64,000 nt of DNA from SZUA-365 sp964635845 (GTDB taxonomy: Bacteria; Bacteroidota; Ignavibacteria; SZUA-365). A program made the position numbers and the translations under genes. The stretch is from positions 1 to 64,000 of the forward strand of contig CAZWNO010000002.1 of assembly GCA_964635845.1 (NCBI GenBank), read 5' to 3'. The notes beneath the pieces were generated by a model. That model saw only the letters and a program-made list of their open reading frames with translations. It did no database searches and was not told the origin of the DNA. Shown piece after piece: positions 42,867-52,454 of this stretch (the stretch's first letter is position 1; each line of letters begins with the position of its first letter).

Positions 42867-44770
42867 ATGACTCCCGGTGCCGACGGACACTGTACCTATG
42901 ATCCCCTCATCGCGCTCATGGAGCGCTACAGCGGAGGCGAGCGATCCGAACGGGCGCCTGAGCGGGACGCCGCCGTGACAGTAGAGGAGGCGCTGCGACG
43001 GCGCATCATCGACGGCGACCGCATCGGCCTTGATCGCGATCTCGCCGTCGCGATGCGCACATACACCCCGCTCGAAATCATCAACGACATCCTTCTCGAC
43101 GGCATGAAGACCGTGGGCGAACTCTTCGGTTCAGGCCAGATGCAGCTCCCGTTCGTTCTGCAGTCGGCCGAGACGATGAAGGCCGCGGTCGCGCTGCTCG
43201 AGCCCCATATGGAGAAGATTGACACGTCCGCGAAAGGAACAATCGTTCTTGCCACGGTGAAAGGCGATGTCCACGATATCGGGAAGAACCTCGTGGACAT
43301 CATCCTGAGCAACAACGGTTACCGCGTCATCAATCTCGGCATCAAGGTTCCTGTAGAACAAATGCTCGCGACCGCGGCTGAACAACGCGCCGACGCCATC
43401 GGGATGAGCGGCCTGCTGGTGAAATCCACCCTGATCATGAAAGAGAATCTCGAGCTCATGCGGCAGCGCGAGATGGCGATACCGGTGATACTCGGCGGCG
43501 CGGCGCTCACCCGTCGTTTCGTGGAGGAGGATCTGCGGACACTGTATGGCGGTGAACTGCGTTACGCGAGAGACGCTTTCGACGGCCTGCGTTTCATGGA
43601 CGAGCTGGTCGCGGGTCGGCTTTTCCCCGATGGCACCGATCACCTCGGAGAGGATACTTCGGCGACTGCACGCAAGGAGGAGATGCTGTCGGGCTTGGAG
43701 GCGAAGATCGCGGCGGCAGAAACCGGCGCTGCATCCGCCGGAGAGATCGGCGCAGGCACGGAAGAGGGTGCGGAATCCGGCGCCCCCGGCGGTGCGGCCA
43801 TGGAGGCCGCGATGCATCTGCGCGCCGTGCAGGATAGACAGGCAGGGGGACACCGCAGCATCGCGGCAAGTGCGGGGGGACGGCCGGTTTTCCGTCTTCG
43901 CTCCGAAGTGGCAGCCGATGTACCCGTACCGCGGGCTCCGTTCTTCGGCAGCAGGACTGTGGACACCGTCGCGATCGAGAAGGTGTTCGAGTACGTCAAC
44001 GAGGTGGCGCTCATACGTGGGCAATGGCAGTTCCGCCGCGGCAAGCGGAGCGAGGAAGAATATCAGAAGGAGCTGGAGACGGTCGTGCGTCCCCGTCTCG
44101 AGGAGCTGAAGCTGCGCCTGAAACGGGAGCAGATACTGCGTCCCGCCCTGGCTTACGGGTACTTTCCCTGCCGGTCCGATGGCGACGATCTGATCGTGTA
44201 CCGCCCGTCAGAACTGCCCGCGGACGCCCTACATGCTCCCTGGCCCCGCGTCGACTACACCCCGGAGGAACTGGTCGAATGGCTGCGTTTCTCATTTCCG
44301 CGACAGAGCGGAGACCGTTATCTTTGTATTGCGGATTTTTTCCGCACCGTGGACGAAGGCGTCATCGATGTCTGCGCCTTTCAGGTCGTCACGATGGGAG
44401 CGCAGGCCAGCGAGTACACGGCAGCGCTTTTTGCCCAGAACAGGTATCAGGATTATCTCTATATTCATGGTCTCACGGTCGAAAGCGCCGAGGCGCTTGC
44501 CGAGTACTGGCATAAGTCGGTTCGGGAGGAACTCGGTATCGGCGGAAGGGACGCCGCGGATATCAGGAGATTGTTCTCACAAGGTTACCAGGGTTCCCGC
44601 TACTCCTTCGGCTACCCCGCCTGTCCGAATCTTGAAGATCAGACCAAGCTGTTCGAATTGCTCGGTCCCCAGCGCATCGGCATCACATTGACTGAAGAAT
44701 ATCAACTCGAGCCGGAGCAAAGCACAAGCGCTCTCATCGTGCATCACCCGGAAGCGAAATACTTTAACGT
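42867..44770 (+). CDS. C-terminal half of cobalamin-dependent methionine synthase (cap, B12 and activation domains only)
   Basis: About 635 residues to the gap. Order: cap helices (PLEIINDILLDGMKTVGELF, 68-87), B12 domain with KGDVHDIGKN (Asp134, His136 as lower axial ligand) and MSGLLVKST, an Ala/Gly/Glu-rich linker (about 265-345), then the AdoMet reactivation domain (ADFFRTVDEGVIDVCAFQVV; YRYSFGYPACPNLEDQ-type end). The homocysteine and methyltetrahydrofolate modules of MetH (about 650 residues) are missing, and the upstream 217 bases hold only promoters, so this is a split or stand-alone module. It ends at HHPEAKYFNV directly at a scaffold gap; see findings. No B12 riboswitch was seen. 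Confidence 0.9.
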
Positions 44771-44780
44771 NNNNNNNNNN
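44771..44780. other. Scaffold gap (10 N) at the 3' end of the MetH-half gene
   Basis: The left flank ends AACGT and the right flank begins CGTGAAATAG. If the contigs simply overlap on CGT, the sequence becomes AACGTGAAATAG, which closes the gene with Asn-Val-Lys-stop in frame. The ten N then represent no missing DNA. Confidence 0.75.
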
Positions 44781-44793
44781 CGTGAAATAGCAC

Positions 44794-46200
44794 ATGCAGT
44801 CCGAGCAGGAAAAACAGGAAGGAACAAACGGAACAACGGAATCGGAAGAAACGAGGAGCAAGGCTGCGCGCTTTTTCTCCACGCTGGGCCGCGTCGTTTT
44901 CTGGATATTTGCCATCATGTTCGTCTGGTGGCTGCTCGCCTCCATGATGCCGGGGCTTCCCGGTCCGGGAGTCGCCCTCCGTGCCGGATTGCGTGTCGCG
45001 AAGAACGCATCGGACGAAGTGTATTTCTGGGCGAAGCGCAGCTCTCTCGAGAAGGCAGCCGAGCAGGTGCTTGACGCGGCCGTGCAGCAGGATCCCGGGG
45101 ATACATCGAAGTCCGACGCCGAGCGGCTCACGGACGAGCGACGTGCACGGCTCCCGGTTCGACCCGTTCCCGAGGATTCCGTTTTGAAGTCGCAGCTCGA
45201 ACATATCTCGAATGTCCCCCCGATCCGCGGACGACTGATCAATGTGCTGATCATCGGGATCGACTCGCGCCTCTCTGCCCGCAACGCGCGCGCGGACGCA
45301 CTCCACTTGATCACCGTCAATCCTGATTCCGCCGTCGTGGAAATCATGTCCATCCCACGCGACACCTACGTCGATCTCGGCTATCCGGACACGACACGCT
45401 TCAACATCATCGCCAATGCCAAGCTGCCCGGCAACGGGATGCTGATGCGCAAGGTCAGCGAATTGGCCAAGCGCGGACCGGTCAATCACTACATCGAGGT
45501 CGGATTCAGCCAGGCGATGGGCGTTCTCGAGATCCTTGGATACCGGGAACCTGTCAAAACGCTGCAGTTCCTGCGTACCCGCCGCACGCTGGCAGGCGGC
45601 GACATCCAGCGCGCACATAACCAGGCATTGTTCATGCGGCAGACACTGATCGACAAATTTCCCATTCTCACCGGTGGCACCGGAGACCTGATCATTTCTG
45701 CCGGACTCAAATTCCTCACTACCAATCTGAGTCGCGACTTCTGTCTCGGGCTCGCATATAATCTCGAGAAGAACGGATTCCCGAATCATCGCGCCGATGC
45801 CGTCCGCCTGCGCATGCTGCCCCGTTACAACATCCGTCTCAAGCAGATGGTGGCCGATTCGGCGACCGTCAATTCGACGCTCGATCGCGTCAAGCGCATC
45901 CATGGCGAAGGTGATGATCCGAATATCAATGTCACATCGTACCTTCGGCGCGTCACTCGCAAGGCGATGCAGGATTCGGCGCGGCCGGGACAGATCGTGC
46001 ATCGGCTTCGACGGCTGAACGAACAGCACGCCTGGCTGCAGATACAGGACAAGCAGACTCGCATCGGGATTCGCGACACGCTCACGGGACTGCTGGAATA
46101 CGGACTGCGCAAGCTCGGTAAGACCGGCGAGGCGGAGGAAGTCCGCAAGGCACGCGAGGCGGAAGACCTGCTGATTCGTCAGCAGCTGCTCCGCAGATAA
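44794..46200 (+). CDS. LytR-CpsA-Psr (LCP) family protein
   Basis: 468 residues. One N-terminal transmembrane helix (VVFWIFAIMFVWWLLASMMP) and an extracytoplasmic LCP domain: LINVLIIGIDSR, ARADALHLITVNPDS, IMSIPRDTYVDL and a later RAHNQALFMRQ. LCP enzymes move glycopolymers from undecaprenyl pyrophosphate onto the cell wall in Gram-positives; in Gram-negatives their acceptors are mostly unknown. The C-terminal ~100 residues are Arg/Lys-rich and helical. Begins 13 bases after the repaired MetH stop, so probably co-transcribed. Confidence 0.88.
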   Translation: MQSEQEKQEGTNGTTESEETRSKAARFFSTLGRVVFWIFAIMFVWWLLASMMPGLPGPGVALRAGLRVAKNASDEVYFWAKRSSLEKAAEQVLDAAVQQDPGDTSKSDAERLTDERRARLPVRPVPEDSVLKSQLEHISNVPPIRGRLINVLIIGIDSRLSARNARADALHLITVNPDSAVVEIMSIPRDTYVDLGYPDTTRFNIIANAKLPGNGMLMRKVSELAKRGPVNHYIEVGFSQAMGVLEILGYREPVKTLQFLRTRRTLAGGDIQRAHNQALFMRQTLIDKFPILTGGTGDLIISAGLKFLTTNLSRDFCLGLAYNLEKNGFPNHRADAVRLRMLPRYNIRLKQMVADSATVNSTLDRVKRIHGEGDDPNINVTSYLRRVTRKAMQDSARPGQIVHRLRRLNEQHAWLQIQDKQTRIGIRDTLTGLLEYGLRKLGKTGEAEEVRKAREAEDLLIRQQLLRR

Positions 46201-46248
46201 CCGCCGCGGGAGACGCCATGGCGGTCGAAGGGCACAGCCGTGCGGAAA

Positions 46249-46277
46249 TTGACTTTCTATGGCACCCGGCCTATGTT
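46249..46277 (+). promoter_or_regulatory. Putative gap promoter
   Basis: TTGACT (46249-46254), 17 bases, TATGTT (46272-46277); the gap ATG at 46331 follows after a ~47-base leader. No other gene is seen in 46201-46330. Confidence 0.65.
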
Positions 46278-46330
46278 GAACGAACGTACAAAATCAATAC
46301 TGACATACTCACCAAGCACGGGAATATACT

Positions 46331-47320
46331 ATGGCTATCAAAGTTGGGATCAACGGCTTTGGTCGGATCGGACGCCTCGTTTTCCGGCGGGCGATGGAAA
46401 TCGGCGGCTTCGATTTCGTCTCCGTCAACGATCTGACCGATGCCACGACACTCGCGCATCTTCTGAAATATGACTCCGTCCATGGCAAGTTCAAGGGCAC
46501 GGTGACAGTTGACGGCAACGACCTGATCATCAACGGTGACCGGCTCAAGATCACTGCCGAGCGCGATCCCGCGAATCTGGATTGGAGCAACGTCGACATC
46601 GTCATCGAATCCACGGGCATTTTTCTCACGCGCGAGGCCCTCAGCAACCACCTGAAGAACGGCGCGAAAAAGGTCGTGCTCACTGTTCCGGCGAAAGACG
46701 ATATCGACGCAACCATCGTGCTCGGTGTCAACGACGACACGCTCACCGGAGAGGAAAGGATCGTCTCGAACGCGTCCTGCACCACGAACTGCCTTGCGCC
46801 GATTGTGAAAGTGCTGAACGATTCGTTCGGGCTCGAGAAGGGATTGATGACGACGGTGCACAGCTACACGAATGATCAGCGTCTGCTCGATCTTCCGCAC
46901 AAGGATCTCCGTCGATCCCGCGCTGCCGCGACCAACATCATCCCCACTACCACCGGCGCCGCCCGCACCGTGGGCAAGGTCATTCCCGCGCTCAAGGGCA
47001 GGCTCGACGGCTTCGCGCTCCGCGTGCCCACGCCCGACGGCTCCCTCACCGACTTCGTCGCGATACTCCACCGCGACGTCACTGTCGATGAGGTGAACGC
47101 CGCCATGAAAGCATCCGCCGAGGGTCCGATGAAAGACATTCTCGAGTACTGCGAGGATCCGATCGTTTCCAGCGACATCATTGGCAACTCGCATTCCTGC
47201 ATCTTCGACGCCAAATCGACCATGGTGAACGGAAACATGGTGAAGGTCGTCGGCTGGTACGACAACGAATTCGGCTACAGCTGCCGCGTCGTCGATCTGG
47301 TCGGCAAACTCGCAGGCTGA
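46331..47320 (+). CDS. gap: Type I glyceraldehyde-3-phosphate dehydrogenase
   Basis: Glycolytic oxidation and phosphorylation of glyceraldehyde-3-phosphate, NAD-dependent. 329 residues. INGFGRIGRLVFRR (7-20) is the NAD-binding loop; catalytic Cys150 in SNASCTTNC; the His in TTVHSYTNDQ completes the pair. Followed by a strong hairpin and then pgk. Confidence 0.98.
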   Translation: MAIKVGINGFGRIGRLVFRRAMEIGGFDFVSVNDLTDATTLAHLLKYDSVHGKFKGTVTVDGNDLIINGDRLKITAERDPANLDWSNVDIVIESTGIFLTREALSNHLKNGAKKVVLTVPAKDDIDATIVLGVNDDTLTGEERIVSNASCTTNCLAPIVKVLNDSFGLEKGLMTTVHSYTNDQRLLDLPHKDLRRSRAAATNIIPTTTGAARTVGKVIPALKGRLDGFALRVPTPDGSLTDFVAILHRDVTVDEVNAAMKASAEGPMKDILEYCEDPIVSSDIIGNSHSCIFDAKSTMVNGNMVKVVGWYDNEFGYSCRVVDLVGKLAG

Positions 47321-47340
47321 GCTGCTCATGCATTTGCATC

Positions 47341-47369
47341 GGTGACCTGCAGTCCGGCTGCAGGTCACC
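47341..47369. terminator. 12-bp hairpin between gap and pgk
   Basis: GGTGACCTGCAG (47341-47352) and CTGCAGGTCACC (47358-47369) form a perfect 12-bp stem with loop TCCGG. There is no T-run after it (GTATTGTC), so it may attenuate read-through or protect the 3' end of the gap message rather than terminate fully. Confidence 0.7.
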
Positions 47370-47432
47370 GTATTGTCTCCACCATCGAAAAAAAGTATGT
47401 AGTGAATCTGGACGATTGCATAGGAGCATGTC

Positions 47433-48629
47433 ATGAATAAGATGACCATTCGCGACGCCGATCTGCACGGCAAGCGCGCCCTGACGCGCGTCGATTTCAA
47501 TGTTCCCCTCGACGAGGCAAATCGGATCACTGACGATACGCGCATCGAGGCGAGTCTCCCGACCATCCGTGCACTGTTGGAGCAGGGCGCATCGGTGATT
47601 CTCATGAGCCATCTCGGACGGCCTAAAGGCAAAGTCAATCCGGCCTTCAGTCTCCGGCCCGCGGCCGTGCGTCTCGGCGAGCTGCTCGGGCGCGATGTCG
47701 CCTTCGCGACCGACTGTATCGGGGCGGATGTCGAAGCGCAGGCAGCCGCCCTGAAGCCCGGAGACATACTGTTGCTGGAGAATCTTCGCTTCTATTCCGA
47801 GGAGGAGGCGAACGACGAGGGCTTCGCACGCCGTCTCGCCGGCCTTGGCGATATCTATGTCAACGATGCTTTCGGCTCCGCGCACCGCGCACACGCCTCC
47901 ACCGAGGGAGTGACGCATTTCCTTCATCCCGCGCTCGCCGGTCTGCTCATGGAGAAGGAGATCGACTACCTCGGCCGCGCCGTCGGCAATCCGGAGCGCC
48001 CGTACCTCGCCATACTCGGTGGGGCGAAGATTTCGGGGAAGATCGACGTAATCTCGAACCTCCTGAAGAAAGTGGATACCCTGCTGATCGGCGGCGGAAT
48101 GATGTTCACCTTCCTGAAGGCGCAGGGGATGGAAATCGGGAAGTCCCTGCTGGAGGCGGACAAGATCGATCTCGCGCGCCAAGTGCTGAAGGAGGCCGAG
48201 GCAGGCGGCAAACAGCTGCTGCTCCCCGTCGACACCGTCGTGGGGAAGGAGTTCCGCGATGACACCGAGACGCGCATCGTGCCGGTCTCGGAAATTCCCC
48301 AGGACATGATGGGGCTCGATATCGGACCCGAAAGCATCGCGCTCTTCTCCGGCGTCATCGCCGGTGCGAAGACCATTGTCTGGAACGGGCCGATGGGTGT
48401 ATTCGAGATGCCGGCCTTCGCACGCGGCACTTTCTCCATCGCCGAGGCCCTCGTCGCTGCCACAAGGACCGGCGCCGTAACAGTGATTGGCGGCGGAGAC
48501 TCCGCCGCGGCCATCAATCAGGCCGGCCTGGAAAACGACGTCACGCATGTTTCCACCGGCGGAGGCGCATCGCTCGAATTCCTCGAAGGAAAAACGCTCC
48601 CGGGCGTTGCAGCGCTGACCGACCGCTGA
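47433..48629 (+). CDS. pgk: Phosphoglycerate kinase
   Basis: Transfers the acyl phosphate of 1,3-bisphosphoglycerate to ADP. 398 residues, standard length. RVDFNVPLDEANRITDDTRI carries the substrate-binding arginine; LMSHLGRPKG, LLENLRFYSEE, LAILGGAKISGKIDV and VIGGGDSAAAIN are family signatures. Second enzyme of the gap-pgk pair. Confidence 0.98.
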   Translation: MNKMTIRDADLHGKRALTRVDFNVPLDEANRITDDTRIEASLPTIRALLEQGASVILMSHLGRPKGKVNPAFSLRPAAVRLGELLGRDVAFATDCIGADVEAQAAALKPGDILLLENLRFYSEEEANDEGFARRLAGLGDIYVNDAFGSAHRAHASTEGVTHFLHPALAGLLMEKEIDYLGRAVGNPERPYLAILGGAKISGKIDVISNLLKKVDTLLIGGGMMFTFLKAQGMEIGKSLLEADKIDLARQVLKEAEAGGKQLLLPVDTVVGKEFRDDTETRIVPVSEIPQDMMGLDIGPESIALFSGVIAGAKTIVWNGPMGVFEMPAFARGTFSIAEALVAATRTGAVTVIGGGDSAAAINQAGLENDVTHVSTGGGASLEFLEGKTLPGVAALTDR

Positions 48630-48718
48630 TGGATACGCCGACCTGACCCGGCCTGGCATCCGCGGACGGAACGATCCCGCACCGCACTCTGTTTCTCTTT
48701 CTTGAACGACAGGCAGTT

Positions 48719-49639
48719 ATGCAGAATTACCAACGTCAGACATTTCGACCGCAGTTCGGCGGATTCAGCTTCTTCCCACCGGTGATCAAGTACCTGCTGC
48801 TTGCCAACGTCGCAGTCTACTTCGTCCAGATGATGCTCGAGGGCGGTTTGCTCACGTTCCAGGGGGAACCCCTGTTCAACTGGTTCGCGCGCACCTTCTA
48901 TCTCTGGCCGCTCGGCAGCGGTGCGTTCATGCCCTGGCAGCTGGTGAGCTACATGTTCCTCCATGGGACATTCATGCATCTCTTTTTCAACATGATCATG
49001 CTGTGGATGTTCGGGGTGGAGCTGGAGAACACCTGGGGCTCGCGCAAATTCCTGTTCATGTATTTCGTCGCGGGAATTGCCGCGGGCCTTGCGAATCTCC
49101 TCATCGCGCCGATGTTCACCGGGACCGGCCCGACCATCGGTGCGTCCGGCGGCGTCTACGGCGTGCTCGCGGCCTTTGCGATGGTATTTCCGGACCGGCA
49201 CATCTATTTTTATTTCTTCATCCCGATGCGCGCCAAGTACCTGATTTCCGGACTCATCCTCCTCGAGGTCGTCTACAGCGTACTCGGCACGCAGGAAGGC
49301 ATCGCGCATGTTGCGCATCTCGGCGGGGCTGTCATCGGCGGGCTCTGGGTGCTGCTCGATAAAAGCGGACAGATCGATCGCTGGCTGAGCCGCCGCGCCG
49401 GAAAAACCGGTATCTCCCCGGGTTTGAATGACAAGCCGCGCGACGCGAAGTTCTATGAATTCACTCCGGGCGTGCGGGAGAAGAAATCCGGTGACGAGAG
49501 CTTCGACGCCGCGCAGAAGCGCATCGATGAGATCCTGGACAAGATCAGCGTGTCTGGTTACGCCGGACTGACGGAAGAGGAGAAACGCATCCTGCTCGAC
49601 GCGAGCAAGCGCATTCACCCGGACAAGAACTCCCTCTGA
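48719..49639 (+). CDS. Rhomboid-family intramembrane serine protease
   Basis: 306 residues, six transmembrane helices. Catalytic Ser143 in GASGGVYGVL and His200 in HVAHLGGAVIGG; His87 and Asn91 in HLFFNM line the oxyanion side. The cytoplasmic C-terminal tail (about 220-306) ends with TEEEKRILLDASKRIHPDKN, a short helical segment common in rhomboids of this group. No substrate suggested by context; ispG follows after 22 bases. Confidence 0.93.
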   Translation: MQNYQRQTFRPQFGGFSFFPPVIKYLLLANVAVYFVQMMLEGGLLTFQGEPLFNWFARTFYLWPLGSGAFMPWQLVSYMFLHGTFMHLFFNMIMLWMFGVELENTWGSRKFLFMYFVAGIAAGLANLLIAPMFTGTGPTIGASGGVYGVLAAFAMVFPDRHIYFYFFIPMRAKYLISGLILLEVVYSVLGTQEGIAHVAHLGGAVIGGLWVLLDKSGQIDRWLSRRAGKTGISPGLNDKPRDAKFYEFTPGVREKKSGDESFDAAQKRIDEILDKISVSGYAGLTEEEKRILLDASKRIHPDKNSL

Positions 49640-49661
49640 ACATGAATCGAAAGCACGTTCG

Positions 49662-50810
49662 ATGATAGAAATTCCCGTCATCCAGAATCCCGGTGCCCCG
49701 GTGTGGCAGCCGCCGCTGGTCAAGACCGTACGCCGTAGAACCCGGATGGTTCGAGTCGGAGATATTCCCGTCGGCGGCGATGCGCCGATCAGCGTCCAGA
49801 CCATGACCAAGACAAAGACGCATGATGTGAACGCGACCGTCGAGCAGATCCGCCGCGCAGCAGAAGAAGGCTGCGACATCGTGCGCATCACCGTCAACGA
49901 CAAGCACGCCGCCGCGGCCATGGCCGACATCGTGCGGCAGTCACCGCTGCCGGTCGTGGCCGACATTCATTTCAACCATGTCTTCGCGCTCGAATCGATC
50001 AAGGCGGGCGTCGCGAAGGTGCGCATCAATCCTGGCAACATCGGCTCGATCGATCGAATCCATCAGGTGCTCGCCGCCGCCAGGGAACGCGGGATTCCCA
50101 TCCGCATCGGCGTCAATTCCGGTTCACTCGAGGAGGACATCCTCGTGAGGCATGGGTATCCGACGGCGGAGGCGTTGTTCGAAAGCGCCATGCGGCATGC
50201 GAACATCTGCGAGGACTTCGGATTCCGCGACGTCATCATCTCCGTGAAATCCACGGACACCCGGCTGATGATCGAAGCCTACCGCTACATCGCCGAGCGC
50301 ACCGACTATCCGCTGCATCTCGGTGTCACCGAGGCGGGCACAACCCGAGTGGGAACGATCAAGTCCTCGGTCGGCATCGGCACGCTGCTCGCGGAAGGTA
50401 TCGGCGATACCATCCGCGTCTCGCTCACGGATGAACCGTGGAAGGAGGTCCAGGTCGGCAAGGAAATTCTTCGCTCGCTCGGCCTCGCCTCACGCAGCGT
50501 GGAGATCATCTCCTGCCCGACCTGCGGCCGTCTCGACGTGGATCTGTTCAAGATCACGAACGAACTCGAGACCCGGCTCGCAGGCATCAAGAAGCCGGTC
50601 AAGATCGCGCTGCTCGGCTGCGTGGTGAACGGACCCGGAGAAGCGAGCGAGGCCGATATCGGCATCGCCGCCGGAAAAGGTGTGGGGATTCTCTACCGGA
50701 AAGGCGAGGTTGTCCGCCGGCTGAAGGAAGAAGAGATCATCGACGCCGTGGTGGAGGAAGTGCTGCGTTTCGTGCCTGCCGAACAGCAGGAACATCCCGC
50801 CACGGTTTGA
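49662..50810 (+). CDS. ispG: 4-hydroxy-3-methylbut-2-enyl diphosphate synthase (IspG)
   Basis: Iron-sulfur enzyme of the MEP isoprenoid pathway. 382 residues, the bacterial short form without the insert. Cluster cysteines are in SCPTCGRLDVDL and GCVVNGPGEASEADIG; PISVQTMTKT starts the TIM-barrel part. Isoprenoids made here feed carriers such as undecaprenyl phosphate used by the LCP and PAP2 proteins. Spacing suggests co-transcription with the rhomboid gene and comF. Confidence 0.97.
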   Translation: MIEIPVIQNPGAPVWQPPLVKTVRRRTRMVRVGDIPVGGDAPISVQTMTKTKTHDVNATVEQIRRAAEEGCDIVRITVNDKHAAAAMADIVRQSPLPVVADIHFNHVFALESIKAGVAKVRINPGNIGSIDRIHQVLAAARERGIPIRIGVNSGSLEEDILVRHGYPTAEALFESAMRHANICEDFGFRDVIISVKSTDTRLMIEAYRYIAERTDYPLHLGVTEAGTTRVGTIKSSVGIGTLLAEGIGDTIRVSLTDEPWKEVQVGKEILRSLGLASRSVEIISCPTCGRLDVDLFKITNELETRLAGIKKPVKIALLGCVVNGPGEASEADIGIAAGKGVGILYRKGEVVRRLKEEEIIDAVVEEVLRFVPAEQQEHPATV

Positions 50811-50886
50811 ATTTCCCATCACGGGCTGCCCGCAGGTTCATCGGACAGTCGCACCATTCCGGTCGCAGGTCACAGGGAGTACTGAC

Positions 50887-51591
50887 ATGCACACCGCCGT
50901 ATCCGCGTTTCTCGATGTCCTCTTTCCCCCGCTGTGCCTGGGCTGCAGCCTGCGCACGCGTGCGGGAGATCCGCTCTGTCCGCACTGCACGAGCGACCTC
51001 GTCCCGCTGCCGCTCACGGCGGAACAGTCATCCGCGCATCTCGCCTCGCTGGCCTGTGCTTGCGATGCGACAATGATGCTCGTCGGGTGGGAGTATGAAA
51101 GCGGCAGCGTGATCGAACGCTGCATTCACACGATGAAGTATCGCCAATTGCATCGCGTGGGCGAGTGGCTGGGACGCCTGCTGGGCGAACGCCTTGCAGG
51201 ATCGATGCTTCTCGAGGGTGATCCGCTGCTACTTCCGGTGCCGCTGCATCGGCTCAAGCGCATCGAACGCGGATATAATCAGGCGGAATTCCTCTGTCGT
51301 GGAATCGCCGCGGAATGCGGCCTCGGGTGGAATGGAGTCCTGCTGCGCCGGAATCGCTACACGACGTCGCAGTCGGCATCGCGGCTCGATCGCGATGAGC
51401 GGCAGGCGAATGTACGCGCGGCCTTCGCGCTCGATATGCGGCACGCCGCGATTGTGCGCGGCCGACCCCTGATACTCGTCGACGATCTCGTGACAACCGG
51501 TGCGACCATCGGAGCTTGCAGCGATGTGTGCATTGCGGCCGGTTTCACCGACGTGCGCATACTCGCCGTCGCCCGACCGCCGCGCCACTGA
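50887..51591 (+). CDS. ComF-family phosphoribosyltransferase-like protein
   Basis: 234 residues. N-terminal zinc finger CLGCSLRTRAGDPLCPHC, central family block, and a C-terminal PRPP motif LILVDDLVTTGATIGAC. ComF proteins assist DNA uptake or recombination in competent species, and many homologues exist outside competence loci. No other com gene is near. Ends 36 bases before the convergent nucleotidyltransferase gene. Confidence 0.9.
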   Translation: MHTAVSAFLDVLFPPLCLGCSLRTRAGDPLCPHCTSDLVPLPLTAEQSSAHLASLACACDATMMLVGWEYESGSVIERCIHTMKYRQLHRVGEWLGRLLGERLAGSMLLEGDPLLLPVPLHRLKRIERGYNQAEFLCRGIAAECGLGWNGVLLRRNRYTTSQSASRLDRDERQANVRAAFALDMRHAAIVRGRPLILVDDLVTTGATIGACSDVCIAAGFTDVRILAVARPPRH

Positions 51592-51627
51592 ACGGTGAAT
51601 GATCGGTCAGCGATATCCTGCTCTGGA

Positions 51628-52443
51628 TCACCGGTCGCCGTCGCTCCAGATTTTCCACGGAGCCTCCTCGCTGTACCAGAGGCGATTGAGTTCCTGCACA
51701 TGTTTGAGCGTGTCCATGCACTGCCAGAATCCGTCGTGAGGAAACACCTGTATCCGCCCCTCCCGGGCCAGTCGCGGAAGCAGGTCCTTCTCAAGCACGG
51801 CATCGTCGCCGCTGATTTCACCAAGAACGTTTTTTCGCATTACGAAAAAGCCCCCGTTCACTTCGCAGGTCGTCCGGGGTTTCTCGTCAAAGCTGAGGAG
51901 CATACGCTCTTCGCTTTCCAGGATGCCGAAGGTCGTCGACAGCCGCACGGAAAGCAGTGTCACGTCTGCGTTCGAAACCAGGTGCTGGTCGAGTTCCGCG
52001 TCAAGATCGGCATCGGCCAGTCCGTCCGTGTAGGTGGCAAGAAAGTGATCCGTTTCGATGAATGGCGCTGCGCGCAGCAGCCGGCCCGCGGTTTCGGTAG
52101 CGGCTCCGGAGTGCAGGAAAGTGACGCGCCAGTCCCGCTCGTCATCCGGGAGCAGCGTGTGATACGTATGCGCGCCGTCGGCAAGCGAGAGGGTGAAATC
52201 CGTGGTCATGCTCAGATAGCGTTCGAACCACCCGATGATCTGCTCCGCGCCGTGTCCGAGAGGGAGGATGAAATTCCGGAAGCCGAAATGCGAATACAGC
52301 TTCATCACATGCCAGATCACCGGCCTGGAGCCGATCTGTATCAGCGCTTTCGGTTTGCCGTCCGTGTGATCCCGGAGTCGCAGTCCGAGTCCGCCGCAGA
52401 GGATCACCACCGGGTACGCGCGCTGCTCGCGCCTGGCGTTCAT
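51628..52443 (-). CDS. Sugar-phosphate nucleotidyltransferase (glucose-1-phosphate cytidylyltransferase-like)
   Basis: 271 residues. ILCGGLGLRLRDHTDGKPKA is the NTP-binding loop with the catalytic Lys, followed by LIQIGSRPVIWHVMKLYSHF, which resembles RfbF-type CDP-glucose synthases; TYTDGLADADL supplies the metal Asp pair. RfbF leads to CDP-linked dideoxy sugars, but no rfbG or rfbH partners are here, so exact specificity is open. Lies 11 bases after the stress-protein gene and shares its operon. Confidence 0.8.
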   Translation of the reverse strand: MNARREQRAYPVVILCGGLGLRLRDHTDGKPKALIQIGSRPVIWHVMKLYSHFGFRNFILPLGHGAEQIIGWFERYLSMTTDFTLSLADGAHTYHTLLPDDERDWRVTFLHSGAATETAGRLLRAAPFIETDHFLATYTDGLADADLDAELDQHLVSNADVTLLSVRLSTTFGILESEERMLLSFDEKPRTTCEVNGGFFVMRKNVLGEISGDDAVLEKDLLPRLAREGRIQVFPHDGFWQCMDTLKHVQELNRLWYSEEAPWKIWSDGDR

Positions 52444-52454
52444 GACCGTGCCTG

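Noticed and set aside
43131..44024. 297-codon minus-strand ORF opposite the MetH half
   Set aside because: Antisense shadow of conserved B12 domain.
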